64,000 nt of DNA from Psychrobacter arenosus (GTDB lineage: Bacteria > Pseudomonadota > Gammaproteobacteria > Pseudomonadales > Moraxellaceae), in NCBI RefSeq assembly GCF_904848165.1, contig NZ_LR884459.1:1426001-1490000 (forward strand). Direction: 5' to 3'. Numbering within the stretch: the stretch's first letter is position 1; every line of letters begins with the position of its first letter. Position numbers and translations under genes: made by a program. The notes under the pieces were generated by a model that had not been told where the DNA came from, searched no databases, and worked only from the letters and a program-made list of their open reading frames with translations. Positions 49,792 to 61,123 of this stretch are shown in pieces.

Positions 49792-51597
49792 ATGAAAATT
49801 ATTCAGCGCTCTGCCCCTTTATTACGCCAAGATCCTGCCCCTGATTCTACTACTCTTAACCCCTTTACTGTCAAAAAATCTTTTACCTTATCCTTAACCA
49901 GACTCCTTTTTTGCATACGCTTGACTCTAACGGGGGTAATGGTAGGAGGCAGTTTGGTATTAAGCGGCTGCTTTCATGACAGCGATGATAAGGATACCTC
50001 AGAACCCCCGCCTAAAATAAGTGCGGCGACGCTAATAGATGATCCAGTTATCACGCAAACTTTTAGCGCTACTGAGCTTAAAGCCGCCCTAGTCTCTGCC
50101 GATTTGACCCAACTAGTGGCCGATGACCCACTCTGCGGCATCACCGTTCAATATATCAACCATACCACCACCGGCTTACAGGGCGAAGCGACCAACGCCA
50201 CCGGTGCGGTTATCTTGCCTCATGGCGAAGACCCTACCTGTCAAGGCGAGCGGCCTATCACCCTCTATGCGCATGGGACTGCCGCCGAAAAAAGCTACAA
50301 TCTAGCTGCGCTCAATGACTCTGATAACCCCGCTTATGATAAGGCTCTAGTGGTCGCTGCCAGCTATGAGGGTCAAGGCGACATTTTGATAGCGCCCAAC
50401 TATCCAGGCTATGATAAATCTGATTTATCTTATGCCCCTTATATCACCAAGCAGCAAGGTCGGCAAATGCTAGATGGACTCCAAGCTGGCAAACTCGCTA
50501 TCGCGCAAATCAATAGCCAGATGCCTAAAAAAGACAGCTCGCCAACCGCTACCGTTACTTATAACGACAAGTTGTTTTTAACCGGCTATTCGCAAGGCGG
50601 CTATGTGACGATGGCGACTGCCAAAGCACTTGATGAGATAGGCATGACCCCCACTGCTGTGAGTCCTGGCTCGGGACCTTATGCCGTTACGGCGTTTGCT
50701 GACTCATTAATGTCGGGTAATGTTATCTTTGGCGGCACTTTATTTTTGCCTATGCTGACGAGCAGTTATGTGGCTGAATATGGCGATTTGCTCGATGGGA
50801 TATACACAGAGCAATACGCAACTACTGCGCCAACGCTATTTCCGACCACTGACTCTGTTCCCAGTATTTATTTCAACGGCAAATTGCCTTTTACCCAATT
50901 GTTTGAAGAGTGCCCCGTGGGTTATGACTCTCTCAAAGATATTTCTCCCCCTAGTCCTGCTTATGACTTTGGCTTTGGAAGCGATAATTATCTATTTAAT
51001 ACCGCGTTTAGAGCTAAATATGTCGACGATATGGCGGTGAACCCCGATGGTATCTACCCTGAATTTAAAGCGCCTAATGGTCTTGTCCCGACTCAGACTG
51101 ATTTACCGATACGCCAAGCTTTTATAGACAATGATTTGCGTGATTATGTGCCCAAAGCACCGGTATTATTATGTGCGGGCAATCAAGACCCTAGTGTCAC
51201 TTTTGGGGTAAATACTTATGCGCAAGCGCTGATTTGGCAGAATAATAGCGCGGTCGATTTTGCTATGTTGGATGTGGATATTACCAATCAAACCGCCCGT
51301 GCAGCGGCCGGTAAATCACCTTATATCAGCACCTTACCTACGCTTATTGATACGCCATTACGTGAGGTTGCCACTGAACTACAGCAAGGGTTTAGTAGCC
51401 AGTTAGAGGCTAAATTAACCGCTATCTGGACGGCCACTTACGAACAAGCACGCGCAGAGGGGCTAGACGAAACCGCCGCGGAAAAACGAGCGGAAAAAGC
51501 CAAAACGGCAGCGGTAGTCGAGTCTATTACCTATCATACTGGCGTCGATCCTTATTGCTTGCAGGCCGCCAATGCATTTTTTGCGCAATACCGTTAA
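49792..51597 (+). CDS. Alpha/beta-hydrolase lipoprotein, tandem copy 1
   Basis: A 601-residue lipoprotein with a long N-terminal part before the lipobox LSGC (Cys about 60). The alpha/beta-hydrolase domain has an early LYAHGT oxyanion segment and the nucleophile elbow GYSQGG (Ser267). Asp466 in GNQDPSV and His582 in YHTG near the C terminus complete a predicted triad. It probably hydrolyses esters or lipids at the outer membrane; the substrate is unknown. A helical Ala/Glu-rich segment lies just before the His. The start ATG at 49792 is supported by AAGGATG. The same leader stretch precedes the paralogue downstream, which shares most of the mature sequence. Confidence 0.85.
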   Translation: MKIIQRSAPLLRQDPAPDSTTLNPFTVKKSFTLSLTRLLFCIRLTLTGVMVGGSLVLSGCFHDSDDKDTSEPPPKISAATLIDDPVITQTFSATELKAALVSADLTQLVADDPLCGITVQYINHTTTGLQGEATNATGAVILPHGEDPTCQGERPITLYAHGTAAEKSYNLAALNDSDNPAYDKALVVAASYEGQGDILIAPNYPGYDKSDLSYAPYITKQQGRQMLDGLQAGKLAIAQINSQMPKKDSSPTATVTYNDKLFLTGYSQGGYVTMATAKALDEIGMTPTAVSPGSGPYAVTAFADSLMSGNVIFGGTLFLPMLTSSYVAEYGDLLDGIYTEQYATTAPTLFPTTDSVPSIYFNGKLPFTQLFEECPVGYDSLKDISPPSPAYDFGFGSDNYLFNTAFRAKYVDDMAVNPDGIYPEFKAPNGLVPTQTDLPIRQAFIDNDLRDYVPKAPVLLCAGNQDPSVTFGVNTYAQALIWQNNSAVDFAMLDVDITNQTARAAAGKSPYISTLPTLIDTPLREVATELQQGFSSQLEAKLTAIWTATYEQARAEGLDETAAEKRAEKAKTAAVVESITYHTGVDPYCLQAANAFFAQYR

Positions 51598-51642
51598 TCT
51601 TATCCTTAACTAAGGCTAGCGAATGGCTTTAAATTAACTAAG

Positions 51643-51670
51643 GAGTCAGCTTAGGTTGGCTCTTTTTATT
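51643..51670 (+). terminator. Intrinsic terminator between the hydrolase paralogues
   Basis: GAGTCAGC and GTTGGCTC pair over 8 positions (two G-U) around TTAG, followed by TTTTTATT. Confidence 0.82.
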
Positions 51671-51838
51671 GGAAATAAATTACGGTTGCAGTGCTCTACA
51701 TTAACCCTTTAAAGAAACGGTAAGAATTGCTTTACAACCATGCTAAGATATTAATATAGCGTAATAATTTAGCAATGCGCTAGGCTAAATATTAGCAACC
51801 ATGACGGTTAGCTTATTTATACAAGGATGTAAACTGCG

Positions 51839-53569
51839 ATGTCTAAGACTAATCCCGCGCACCCTCTGAGCGCGCTGACCCAACCTATCCGTTTAAGTAA
51901 ACCCTTTACCCTGACCAGCTTAGCTATCTGCTCCAGCTTAGTGCTGGCGGGTTGTGGCAATGATAGTGACAATATATTTGCCGTTGATGAGCCCGAAAAA
52001 ATTAGTGAGGCTACGTTAATTGATGCGCCAGTCGTCACCAAAACCTTTACAGCGGCGGAGCTTAAAGCGGCTGTAGCCACCGCTGGACTGAGTGCAGCTG
52101 TCGATGCCGATCCCATTTGTGGCATCACCGTGCAGTATATTAACCACACTACCAAGGGGCTAAAGGGTGAGGCGACCAACGCTACCGGCGCTGTCATACT
52201 GCCCAATAACGAGGGGAATAATAATAAAGATTGCCAAGGCGAGCGGCCTATCATGCTCTATGCTCATGGCACCACGCCCGTGCAGAATTATAACTTAGCG
52301 GCTCTCAATGACCCTGAAAATGCCGCCTATGAGACCGCTCTACTTATTGCGGCGAACTTTGCCGGTCAAGGCGATATCGTCATCGCGCCGAACTACCCAG
52401 GCTATGATAAATCTGAGCTCGACTATGCCCCTTACGTGACTTTGCAACAAGGTCAGCAGATGTTAGATGGGCTGCATGCCGGTAAACTGGCCATCGAAAA
52501 ATTAGCCACCAATAAAGCCGCTCCTACCAAGGTTAAAGCGAGCGACAAACTGTTTATCACTGGCTATTCACAAGGCGGCTATGTCGCGATGGCAGCTGCC
52601 AAAGCCTTGGATGATAAAGGACAGCCGGCCACCGCTGTAAGTCCTGCATCTGGTCCTTATGCGCTAACAGCCTTTGCAGACTCCATTATGTCCGGCAACG
52701 TCATCTTTGGAGGGACCGTTTTCTTACCGATGCTGACGCGCAGCTATGACAATGAATACAATAATTTAATCAAAGGGGTTTATGCGGATAAATATGCTGA
52801 GACGGCTCCCAACCTATTCCCTACCAATGATAATCTAGTGGGTTTATTCTTTGCCGGTAAAATCCCGACCACGCAGCTATTTCAATCGTCACCTACTGGT
52901 TATGACATTTTAGAGGCTTTGCCTGCTCCTACGCCTAAAAACGCTTTTGGCTTTTCGGACAAAACCTATCTGTTTAATACAGACTTCCGAGCGAAATATG
53001 TGCAGGATATGCAAAGCAATCCGGACGGTATCTATCCGGCCTTCACTGCTCCTAATGGTGCGGTGCCAGTAAAATCTAACTTAGCTGTGCGTAAAGCCTT
53101 TATTGATAACGACTTACGCGCTTATCAACCTAAGTCGCCTATGCTGCTTTGTGGTGGCAACCAAGACCCTAGCGTGACTTATGATGTGAATGCGGATGCG
53201 CAAGCCCGTATCTGGAAGTCGACCGCTAAGCAACCTTTTGCCTTGATAGATATGGATTTATCCAATCAAGAGGCGCGTAGCGAGAATGACAAATCGACTT
53301 ACGTCACGACCTTACCGCCTGCCGTGGATAAGAATGTTCGCGCTGCCGCCATGGCCATTCAAGAAAAATTCACTAGCAATCTGACCACGCTACTCACTAA
53401 TACGTACCAAGTGGCGTATGCCGAAGCTATCGAAAAAGGTAAAAGTGTAGCGGAAGCTCAAGCAGCAGGGCAAACCGCCAGTTATACGGAGCAATTAAGC
53501 AGCTATCATGGTATGGTCGCGCCTTATTGCTTAAGCGCTGCCACTGTGTTCTTTGATCAGTATCGTTAA
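51839..53569 (+). CDS. Alpha/beta-hydrolase lipoprotein, tandem copy 2
   Basis: A 576-residue paralogue of the preceding gene. Lipobox LAGC gives Cys39. The nucleophile elbow is GYSQGG (Ser244), the acid is Asp443 in GNQDPSV and the base is His557 in YHGM. Long stretches such as CGITVQYINHTT, GEATNATGAVILP and IAPNYPGYDKS are identical or nearly so in both copies. The divergence, mainly in the leader, the 310-360 region and the C-terminal helical insert, suggests an old tandem duplication with possible substrate split. It has its own upstream gap and terminator, so expression may be independent. Confidence 0.86.
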   Translation: MSKTNPAHPLSALTQPIRLSKPFTLTSLAICSSLVLAGCGNDSDNIFAVDEPEKISEATLIDAPVVTKTFTAAELKAAVATAGLSAAVDADPICGITVQYINHTTKGLKGEATNATGAVILPNNEGNNNKDCQGERPIMLYAHGTTPVQNYNLAALNDPENAAYETALLIAANFAGQGDIVIAPNYPGYDKSELDYAPYVTLQQGQQMLDGLHAGKLAIEKLATNKAAPTKVKASDKLFITGYSQGGYVAMAAAKALDDKGQPATAVSPASGPYALTAFADSIMSGNVIFGGTVFLPMLTRSYDNEYNNLIKGVYADKYAETAPNLFPTNDNLVGLFFAGKIPTTQLFQSSPTGYDILEALPAPTPKNAFGFSDKTYLFNTDFRAKYVQDMQSNPDGIYPAFTAPNGAVPVKSNLAVRKAFIDNDLRAYQPKSPMLLCGGNQDPSVTYDVNADAQARIWKSTAKQPFALIDMDLSNQEARSENDKSTYVTTLPPAVDKNVRAAAMAIQEKFTSNLTTLLTNTYQVAYAEAIEKGKSVAEAQAAGQTASYTEQLSSYHGMVAPYCLSAATVFFDQYR

Positions 53570-53594
53570 GCGTTAGATAGTGATTTTAGATAAT

Positions 53595-53623
53595 AAAAAA
53601 GACAGCTTCGGCTGTCTTTTTTT
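53595..53623. terminator. Intrinsic terminator after the second hydrolase gene
   Basis: AAAAAAGACAGC-TTCG-GCTGTCTTTTTT is a perfect stem with a stable TTCG tetraloop and T-run. It is usable in both directions. Confidence 0.93.
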
Positions 53624-53669
53624 GTTGGGAGTATTCCTATTTAATATTTAATATTTTATAGCTACACAA

Positions 53670-53800
53670 ACCATCTGCATCAACTTTAAACTTGGCGTAG
53701 CGTGGGTGTTAACCCACGGAATAAGGAATAGGGAATCGCTAATCCCTTTGGCAATACTGTATTGATAAAAAAAGGTGGGTTACGCTACCGCTAACCCACC
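53670..53800. repeat. Dispersed palindromic repeat element, copy A
   Basis: It begins with ACCATCTGCAT (53670) and CGTAGCGTGGGTG (53696-53708). It contains hairpin CGTGGGT-GTTA-ACCCACG (53701-53718) and a second hairpin GGTGGGTTA ... TAACCCACC (53774-53800). The 13-mer CGTAGCGTGGGTG and the preceding ACCATYTRCAT recur, at nearly the same spacing, at 60752-60791. Confidence 0.6.
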
Positions 53801-53840
53801 CTACCGTCACAAAATTATTCGAGACTTTATCTCTAATAAT

Positions 53841-56328
<2,488 letters not shown>

Positions 56329-57579
56329 ATGCAGCCCACCAGTCAGCGCGGTCAAGACTTTTATGCCCGCACCCAAGCCTTTATTACCCAAGAAATCGAG
56401 CCTATTGAAGCCAATTTTTGGCAGCAATGTCATAAGCTAAATCAAAGCGATGATTGGACGCAGTGGCAATGGCCTGAGGCGTATCAGGAGTTGCGCGATA
56501 AAGCTCGCAAGGCCGGTCTATGGAATATGTTCCTGCCCGATGACGAGTTAGGTGCCGGACTATCCGTCACTGACTACGCCCCTATCGCTGAGCTGACCGG
56601 ACGCAGCTTGATTGCCCCGCATATTTTTAACTGTAATGCCCCAGATAGTGGCAATATGGAGCTGTTGTGGCGCTATGGTACGGAAGCGCAAAAAGCGCGT
56701 TGGCTCACCCCACTTATTGAAGGCAAAACGCGCTCAGTATTTTGTATGACCGAGCCTGAAGTTGCCTCTAGTGATGCGACCAATATGCAAGCTACCGCCA
56801 TTGTCGATGGGGAAGAAATTGTTTTAAACGGTCGAAAATGGTGGTCTTCCGGTTTGGGTGATCCGGCGGTCGATTTACTGATTTTTATGGCTTATACCCC
56901 TGATGAGAGTAAAGGCCGCCACCAACAGCACTCTATGGTATTGGTCCCGAATGATGCCGAAGGCGTGACGATTGAGCGCATGCTACAAGTCTTTGGCGAT
57001 TATGATGCACCGCATGGTCATGGCGAGGTCAGTTTTGATAATGTTCGTGTGCCGATTGCTAATGTCATCGGTGGTCCCGGTATGGGCTTTGAAATTGCGC
57101 AGGGTCGTTTAGGGCCAGGGCGTATTCACCATTGTATGCGTTGCATTGGGGCGGCAGAAAAAGCATTAGAGATGGCGATCGATCGTGGCATGAGTCGCAC
57201 CGCTTTTGGCAAACCTATCTTACAGCTTGGCGGTAACCTCGAGCGTATTGCAGAAGCGCGTATTAAAATTGATCAAGCGCGTCTATTGACCCTATATGCG
57301 GCGCAGAAAATGGATGAGCAAGGCACTAAAGCCGCCTTGACGGAAATCTCAGCGATTAAAGTTGTGGCGCCTACCGTGTTGCAAGAAGTCGTGGATATGG
57401 CGATGCAACTGCATGGGGGGATGGGGGTTTGCCAGGATACGATGTTACCTGGATTTTATGCGCAAGCGCGTGCTCTGCGTCTCGCCGATGGTCCTGATGA
57501 AGTCCATAAGACTATGATTGCTAAATTAGAACTCAAAAAGCGGGGGTTTGGTCGCAAAAAACCACCGTCCAGCTCATAA
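56329..57579 (+). CDS. Acyl-CoA dehydrogenase, ACAD10/11-like
   Basis: The 416-residue FAD enzyme has the standard ACAD layout: N-terminal helical domain, middle beta domain with FCMTEPEVASSDATN and NGRKWWSSG, and C-terminal helical domain. GRIHHCMRCIGAAEKAL and MQLHGGMGVCQDTMLP lie in the C-terminal domain. GRIHHCMR and the overall pattern fit the ACAD10/11 branch, whose partner is an APH-type kinase, and that kinase is encoded immediately downstream. The likely substrate is a 4-phosphooxy-acyl-CoA or a long/branched acyl-CoA. ATG 56329 with an AAAAGGA site is chosen over an upstream frame start at 56251. Confidence 0.9.
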   Translation: MQPTSQRGQDFYARTQAFITQEIEPIEANFWQQCHKLNQSDDWTQWQWPEAYQELRDKARKAGLWNMFLPDDELGAGLSVTDYAPIAELTGRSLIAPHIFNCNAPDSGNMELLWRYGTEAQKARWLTPLIEGKTRSVFCMTEPEVASSDATNMQATAIVDGEEIVLNGRKWWSSGLGDPAVDLLIFMAYTPDESKGRHQQHSMVLVPNDAEGVTIERMLQVFGDYDAPHGHGEVSFDNVRVPIANVIGGPGMGFEIAQGRLGPGRIHHCMRCIGAAEKALEMAIDRGMSRTAFGKPILQLGGNLERIAEARIKIDQARLLTLYAAQKMDEQGTKAALTEISAIKVVAPTVLQEVVDMAMQLHGGMGVCQDTMLPGFYAQARALRLADGPDEVHKTMIAKLELKKRGFGRKKPPSSS

Positions 57580-57670
57580 GGCTTGAGCAGACTATCACTT
57601 GGCTTAGCGGTAATCATAGAACCGCTGGCCTACGTTAACCCTAATAATGACCGCTAAAAAAGGATTTTTC

Positions 57671-58864
57671 ATGTCAGAACAGCCCGCTTCAGCAACCGCC
57701 ACTACGACTTCTCAGCCTGCTGCTAAAACCGAGGCCTTTATCGATAAGGCGGGAGAAGTCCGTAGTGCAGAGACGTTAGATGCCCAAGCGGTCACCGACT
57801 GGTTAAAAGCGCAGGATATCGACCTGCATGGCGAGCCTAAAGTGACCCAGTTTTCTGGTGGTGCCTCCAATTGGACTTACCGCTTACAGTACGACAATGT
57901 TGATTTGATTTTACGTCGACCGCCTGCGGGGACTAAGGCGAAATCTGCGCACGATATGGTACGAGAGTACACGGTGCAGCATGCTTTAAAAGAGGACTAC
58001 CCTTATGTCCCGCAGATGATTGCGCTATGTGAGGATGAGTCGGTCATCGGTTGTGACTTTTATGTGATGGAGCGCCTGGTTGGTATTATCCCCCGCTCCA
58101 ATCTGCCTAAAGGACTCGATTTAGAGACCACGCAAGTACGCGAGTTATGTACCAATGTCATCGACGCGCTAATTGAGCTGCACCAAGTGGACTATAGCGC
58201 GAATGCTGAGTTGATGTCTTTGGGTAAAGGCGAAGGCTATTGTGAGCGTCAAGTCAGTGGCTGGGACAAACGCTATAAAAAAGCTAAGACCCCTAACGTG
58301 CCTAGTTTTTATCTGGTACGCCAATGGCTTAAGCGTAACCTGCCGGCAGACAGCAGCACTTGCGTCATTCATAACGACTGGCGTTTTGATAACGTCGTCC
58401 TCGACCCGAATGACCCCACCACCGTGATTGGCGTGCTCGATTGGGAGATGGCGACTTTAGGCGACCCATTGATGGATTTGGGCAGTGCCTTAGCCTATTG
58501 GGTACAAGCCGATGACAATAAAATTATGAAGCAATCGCGCCGTCAGCCTACTCACCTGAAAGGGATGATGACCCGGGCTGAAGTCGTGGATTATTATTTA
58601 GATAAGATGGGGATGCAGGTCGATAATTGGGCTTTTTACGAAGTGTTTGGCCTCTTCCGCTTAGCTGGTATCGCGCAGCAAATTTATTATCGCTATTATC
58701 ATAAACAGACTGACAATCCTGCCTTTAAAAACTTTTGGATTATCATTCATGCGTTACATGCGCGCTGCCTGATCTTGATTGCTAAGCATGAAGGTCGTCA
58801 GTTGGCCAGTCATGATAAGGTACCCGCACCGGTACAGAAAATAGCAGAGAAGTTTTTAAAGTAG
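57671..58864 (+). CDS. APH-family phosphotransferase (ACAD10/11 kinase domain-like)
   Basis: A 397-residue kinase-fold protein. The catalytic motif is VIHNDWRFDNV (HxDxxxxN) and the metal-binding motif is VLDWEMATLGDP. The nucleotide region is near FSGGASNWTYRL, and the ATP Lys/Arg region is LILRRPPAG. This fold forms the N-terminal half of mammalian ACAD10/11 and the bacterial LvaA enzyme, which phosphorylate the 4-hydroxyl of 4-hydroxyacyl-CoAs. Ninety-one bases after the dehydrogenase gene and in the same direction. ATG 57671 with AAGGA is preferred to a start 24 bases upstream. Confidence 0.88.
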   Translation: MSEQPASATATTTSQPAAKTEAFIDKAGEVRSAETLDAQAVTDWLKAQDIDLHGEPKVTQFSGGASNWTYRLQYDNVDLILRRPPAGTKAKSAHDMVREYTVQHALKEDYPYVPQMIALCEDESVIGCDFYVMERLVGIIPRSNLPKGLDLETTQVRELCTNVIDALIELHQVDYSANAELMSLGKGEGYCERQVSGWDKRYKKAKTPNVPSFYLVRQWLKRNLPADSSTCVIHNDWRFDNVVLDPNDPTTVIGVLDWEMATLGDPLMDLGSALAYWVQADDNKIMKQSRRQPTHLKGMMTRAEVVDYYLDKMGMQVDNWAFYEVFGLFRLAGIAQQIYYRYYHKQTDNPAFKNFWIIIHALHARCLILIAKHEGRQLASHDKVPAPVQKIAEKFLK

Positions 58865-58976
58865 TGGCTAATAAATGCGGTTTGCTAATGGCCTTTTTAG
58901 CGAACCCATAACTAGGACCTGCCCTAATAAGCGACTGTACAATTCATTCTTAATTCATCTTAGGTGAGCCCGTATT

Positions 58977-59735
58977 ATGACTACCCTGCTATTTGCCCGT
59001 CATGGGCAAGCCTCTTTTGGGCAAGAAAACTATGATCAACTCTCAGACTTGGGCAGTAAACAAGCTCAATTGCTCGGGACGCAATATGCGGGCTTGCAAC
59101 GGCAAATAGATGGTCTGATGACGGGAACCCTGTCACGGCAACGGGACTCAGCCAAGTACTTTTTACAGGGGTATCAAGCTGGTTTAGAAAATCTGCAACA
59201 GGCTAACGATGACTCTAATTTTAAGAATTTAGCCCAGCCGCAAGTACTCGCCGGCTTAAATGAATTTAACCATGAAGATATCTTTATCAAATCCAATCCG
59301 AAGTTTGCCACGCAAGCGGGTGTAATGGCGGAAGTAACTAAGAGCCCTGAACCCATGAAGCGGTTGGCAGAGTTGTTTTATGAGTCTATGCAGCGTTGGC
59401 ATTCGGGCGATTTTGATGAAGATTATTTAGAGAGTTGGCCGGCGTTTAATGCGCGCGTGCAACAGACCTTGCAAGAGATTATTGCGTTAACACAAGGCTT
59501 TGACGCCCCAAAAACCTTGCTAATATTTACCTCTGGCGGTGTGATTGCGGCCTTAACGGCAGCGTTATTGGGGGACGGTAAACCTAACAGTCAAGCAGCC
59601 TACAGAGTGACCCCTAGCTTAGTGAATACCGGCGTGACCAGTATCTCGTTAAAAGAGGGCAAACCTAGATTGCTCTCACTTAACGAGCATACGCATCTCT
59701 ATACGGCAGGCGAGCGCTACCTCACTTGGCACTAA
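58977..59735 (+). CDS. Histidine phosphatase superfamily protein
   Basis: The 252-residue protein carries the phosphohistidine signature LLFARHGQASFG at the N terminus and a second catalytic region with IFTSGGVIAAL. This is phosphoglycerate mutase-like branch 1. Phosphatase activity is likely; the substrate is unknown. It is third in the acyl-CoA dehydrogenase/kinase operon. It could remove phosphate from a metabolite of that pathway, but no direct evidence is visible. An AGGTGAG site precedes the ATG. Confidence 0.87.
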   Translation: MTTLLFARHGQASFGQENYDQLSDLGSKQAQLLGTQYAGLQRQIDGLMTGTLSRQRDSAKYFLQGYQAGLENLQQANDDSNFKNLAQPQVLAGLNEFNHEDIFIKSNPKFATQAGVMAEVTKSPEPMKRLAELFYESMQRWHSGDFDEDYLESWPAFNARVQQTLQEIIALTQGFDAPKTLLIFTSGGVIAALTAALLGDGKPNSQAAYRVTPSLVNTGVTSISLKEGKPRLLSLNEHTHLYTAGERYLTWH

Positions 59736-59778
59736 AGTAGCTCATAAACCATAACTTTCATTCTGATAAGGACATCCG

Positions 59779-60714
59779 ATGACTCTTAATACAGAAACAG
59801 AGACGCAAACAGATAAGCAAAATAAGGCCAAGCAAACCCCAACCAAGCAAACCCTGTTAGGCGTAATGCAAAACAGCCTTAAGAGTAAGGTGGAAGACGC
59901 TAAAGGGGTATTGAGCAATCCCGATACTGCTATCAAAGCGCTAAAACAGCAGCAGGTCGGTAAAGATAAGACCGTATTAATCACTGGAGCAAGTTCGGGT
60001 ATTGGTGCGGGCATGGCGAAATTATTTGCCTCACTGGGTTATAACTTGGCTATTTGCGCTCGTAGAACTGAGCGGTTAGAAGCCTTAAAATCTGAACTGC
60101 TGACGGCTAATCCTGATATTCGCGTTGAATTACAAGCCTTAGATGTGAGTGATTATGAGGCCGTATTTAGCGTATTCAAAAGTTTCGCCGCGGACTTTGG
60201 TACGATAGACCGAGTGATTGTGAATGCCGGCGTAGGAGAAGGCCGGCGTATTGGTACCGGACGTTTTGAGATTAATCGCCGAACTGCTGAAGTAGATTTC
60301 ATCTCTGCCTTAGCCCAGTGCGAAGCGGCGATGGAAATCTTCCGAGCGCAGAACTACGGTCACCTCGTCGCCATTTCTAGCATGTCAGCGATGCGCGGCA
60401 TGCCCAAGCATCTGACGGTCTATGCGGCGAGTAAAGCGGGACTGGCGCATTTGGCAGAAGGCATCCGGGCAGAGATGCTTGCGGACGAGTTACCTATTCA
60501 AATTACTACGCTATATCCCGGCTATATCCGTACCGAAATTAACGAAGGGGCGAAAAAGCTACCCTTTGAGGTCGATGTGGATACCGGCAGTAAAGCCTTA
60601 GTTGCGGCTATTGAATCGGGCGTTGATGAAGCCTGCGTACCATCGATGCCGTGGACCGCTATTGGTAAGGCTATGAAAGTGTTGCCGCTTAAGATGGTGA
60701 ACAAGCTGAGTTAG
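59779..60714 (+). CDS. Short-chain dehydrogenase/reductase
   Basis: The 311-residue SDR has about 65 N-terminal residues rich in Thr/Lys/Gln before the Rossmann fold. The cofactor loop is TGASSGIGAGMA, and CARRTERLE may favour NADP (Arg after the second strand). The NAG motif is NAGVG, and the catalytic Ser/Tyr/Lys lie in ISSMSA and YAASKAG. It is the last gene of the operon with the ACAD, kinase and phosphatase genes, starting 43 bases after the phosphatase stop with an AAGGA site. It may oxidise or reduce a hydroxy/keto acyl group. Confidence 0.9.
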   Translation: MTLNTETETQTDKQNKAKQTPTKQTLLGVMQNSLKSKVEDAKGVLSNPDTAIKALKQQQVGKDKTVLITGASSGIGAGMAKLFASLGYNLAICARRTERLEALKSELLTANPDIRVELQALDVSDYEAVFSVFKSFAADFGTIDRVIVNAGVGEGRRIGTGRFEINRRTAEVDFISALAQCEAAMEIFRAQNYGHLVAISSMSAMRGMPKHLTVYAASKAGLAHLAEGIRAEMLADELPIQITTLYPGYIRTEINEGAKKLPFEVDVDTGSKALVAAIESGVDEACVPSMPWTAIGKAMKVLPLKMVNKLS

Positions 60715-60751
60715 GTCTCGTATAGAAGGGGCTGGGCTAAAGCCACAGCCT

Positions 60752-60801
60752 ACCATTTACATATGAAATTGCCATTGCCGTAGCGTGGGTGGCGCGAAGC
60801 A
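60752..60801. repeat. Dispersed repeat, copy B
   Basis: ACCATTTACAT at 60752 and CGTAGCGTGGGTG at 60779-60791 match copy A near 53.7 kb. The spacing from ACCAT to CGTAG is 27 here and 26 there. Both copies have a CCYACGG downstream. Confidence 0.6.
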
Positions 60802-60888
60802 ATGCCTACGGATAAAGTGGATACCTTAACGACAGTTGTCTTCGCCACCAAAGTTGACTTGAGGTGCGGTTTAGCCCTGATGGCAGCG

Positions 60889-60994
60889 GTATCCTGCTCC
60901 GCTGGGCGGGTTGCGGGCACTTGACTGAGGGTAGTCTCGCTGAGCAGGAATGCCATCAGACCATAGTGCCCGCCCCGCCTAGCGGAGGAGATAC
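60889..60994. repeat. GC-rich nested palindromic element
   Basis: GCGGGCACT (60913-60921) pairs with AGTGCCCGC (60965-60973). The next outer arm TCCGCTGGGCGGG (60898-60910) pairs with CCCGCCTAGCGGA (60974-60986) with one mismatch, and GTATC (60889-60893) pairs with GATAC (60990-60994). A competing arm pair CTGATGGCA/TGCCATCAG (60877-60885, 60951-60959) is also present. The open frame on the minus strand across it (60750-61040) is probably not a gene. Confidence 0.75.
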
Positions 60995-61061
60995 AAGCAA
61001 GAGCAGGATTAGCTCCAAAATACCCTCTGTTTAACACCATCTATAAAAAACCAACACCTAT

Positions 61062-61106
61062 AAAAAAACGGCAGTCCGTGATAAGCACAGGCTGCCGTTT
61101 TTTTAT
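61062..61106. terminator. Bidirectional terminator downstream of zipA and the SDR operon
   Basis: AAAAACGGCAG and CTGCCGTTTTT form an 11-bp stem with a loop of about 16 bases between convergent transcripts. Confidence 0.85.
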
Positions 61107-61123
61107 ATAGAAGAAAAAGTCGA

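Larger units (their letters stand above)
60715..61123. other. Repeat-filled gap between the SDR gene and zipA
   Basis: 409 bases between convergent genes. It contains repeat copy B, the nested palindrome and the terminator at 61062-61106, and no supported gene. Confidence 0.7.

Noticed and set aside
60750..61040. Open frame of 96 codons on the minus strand
   Set aside because: It runs through the nested palindrome and repeat copy B, has no clear ribosome site and its composition follows the repeat. Treated as non-coding, though similar frames may be annotated as hypothetical elsewhere.
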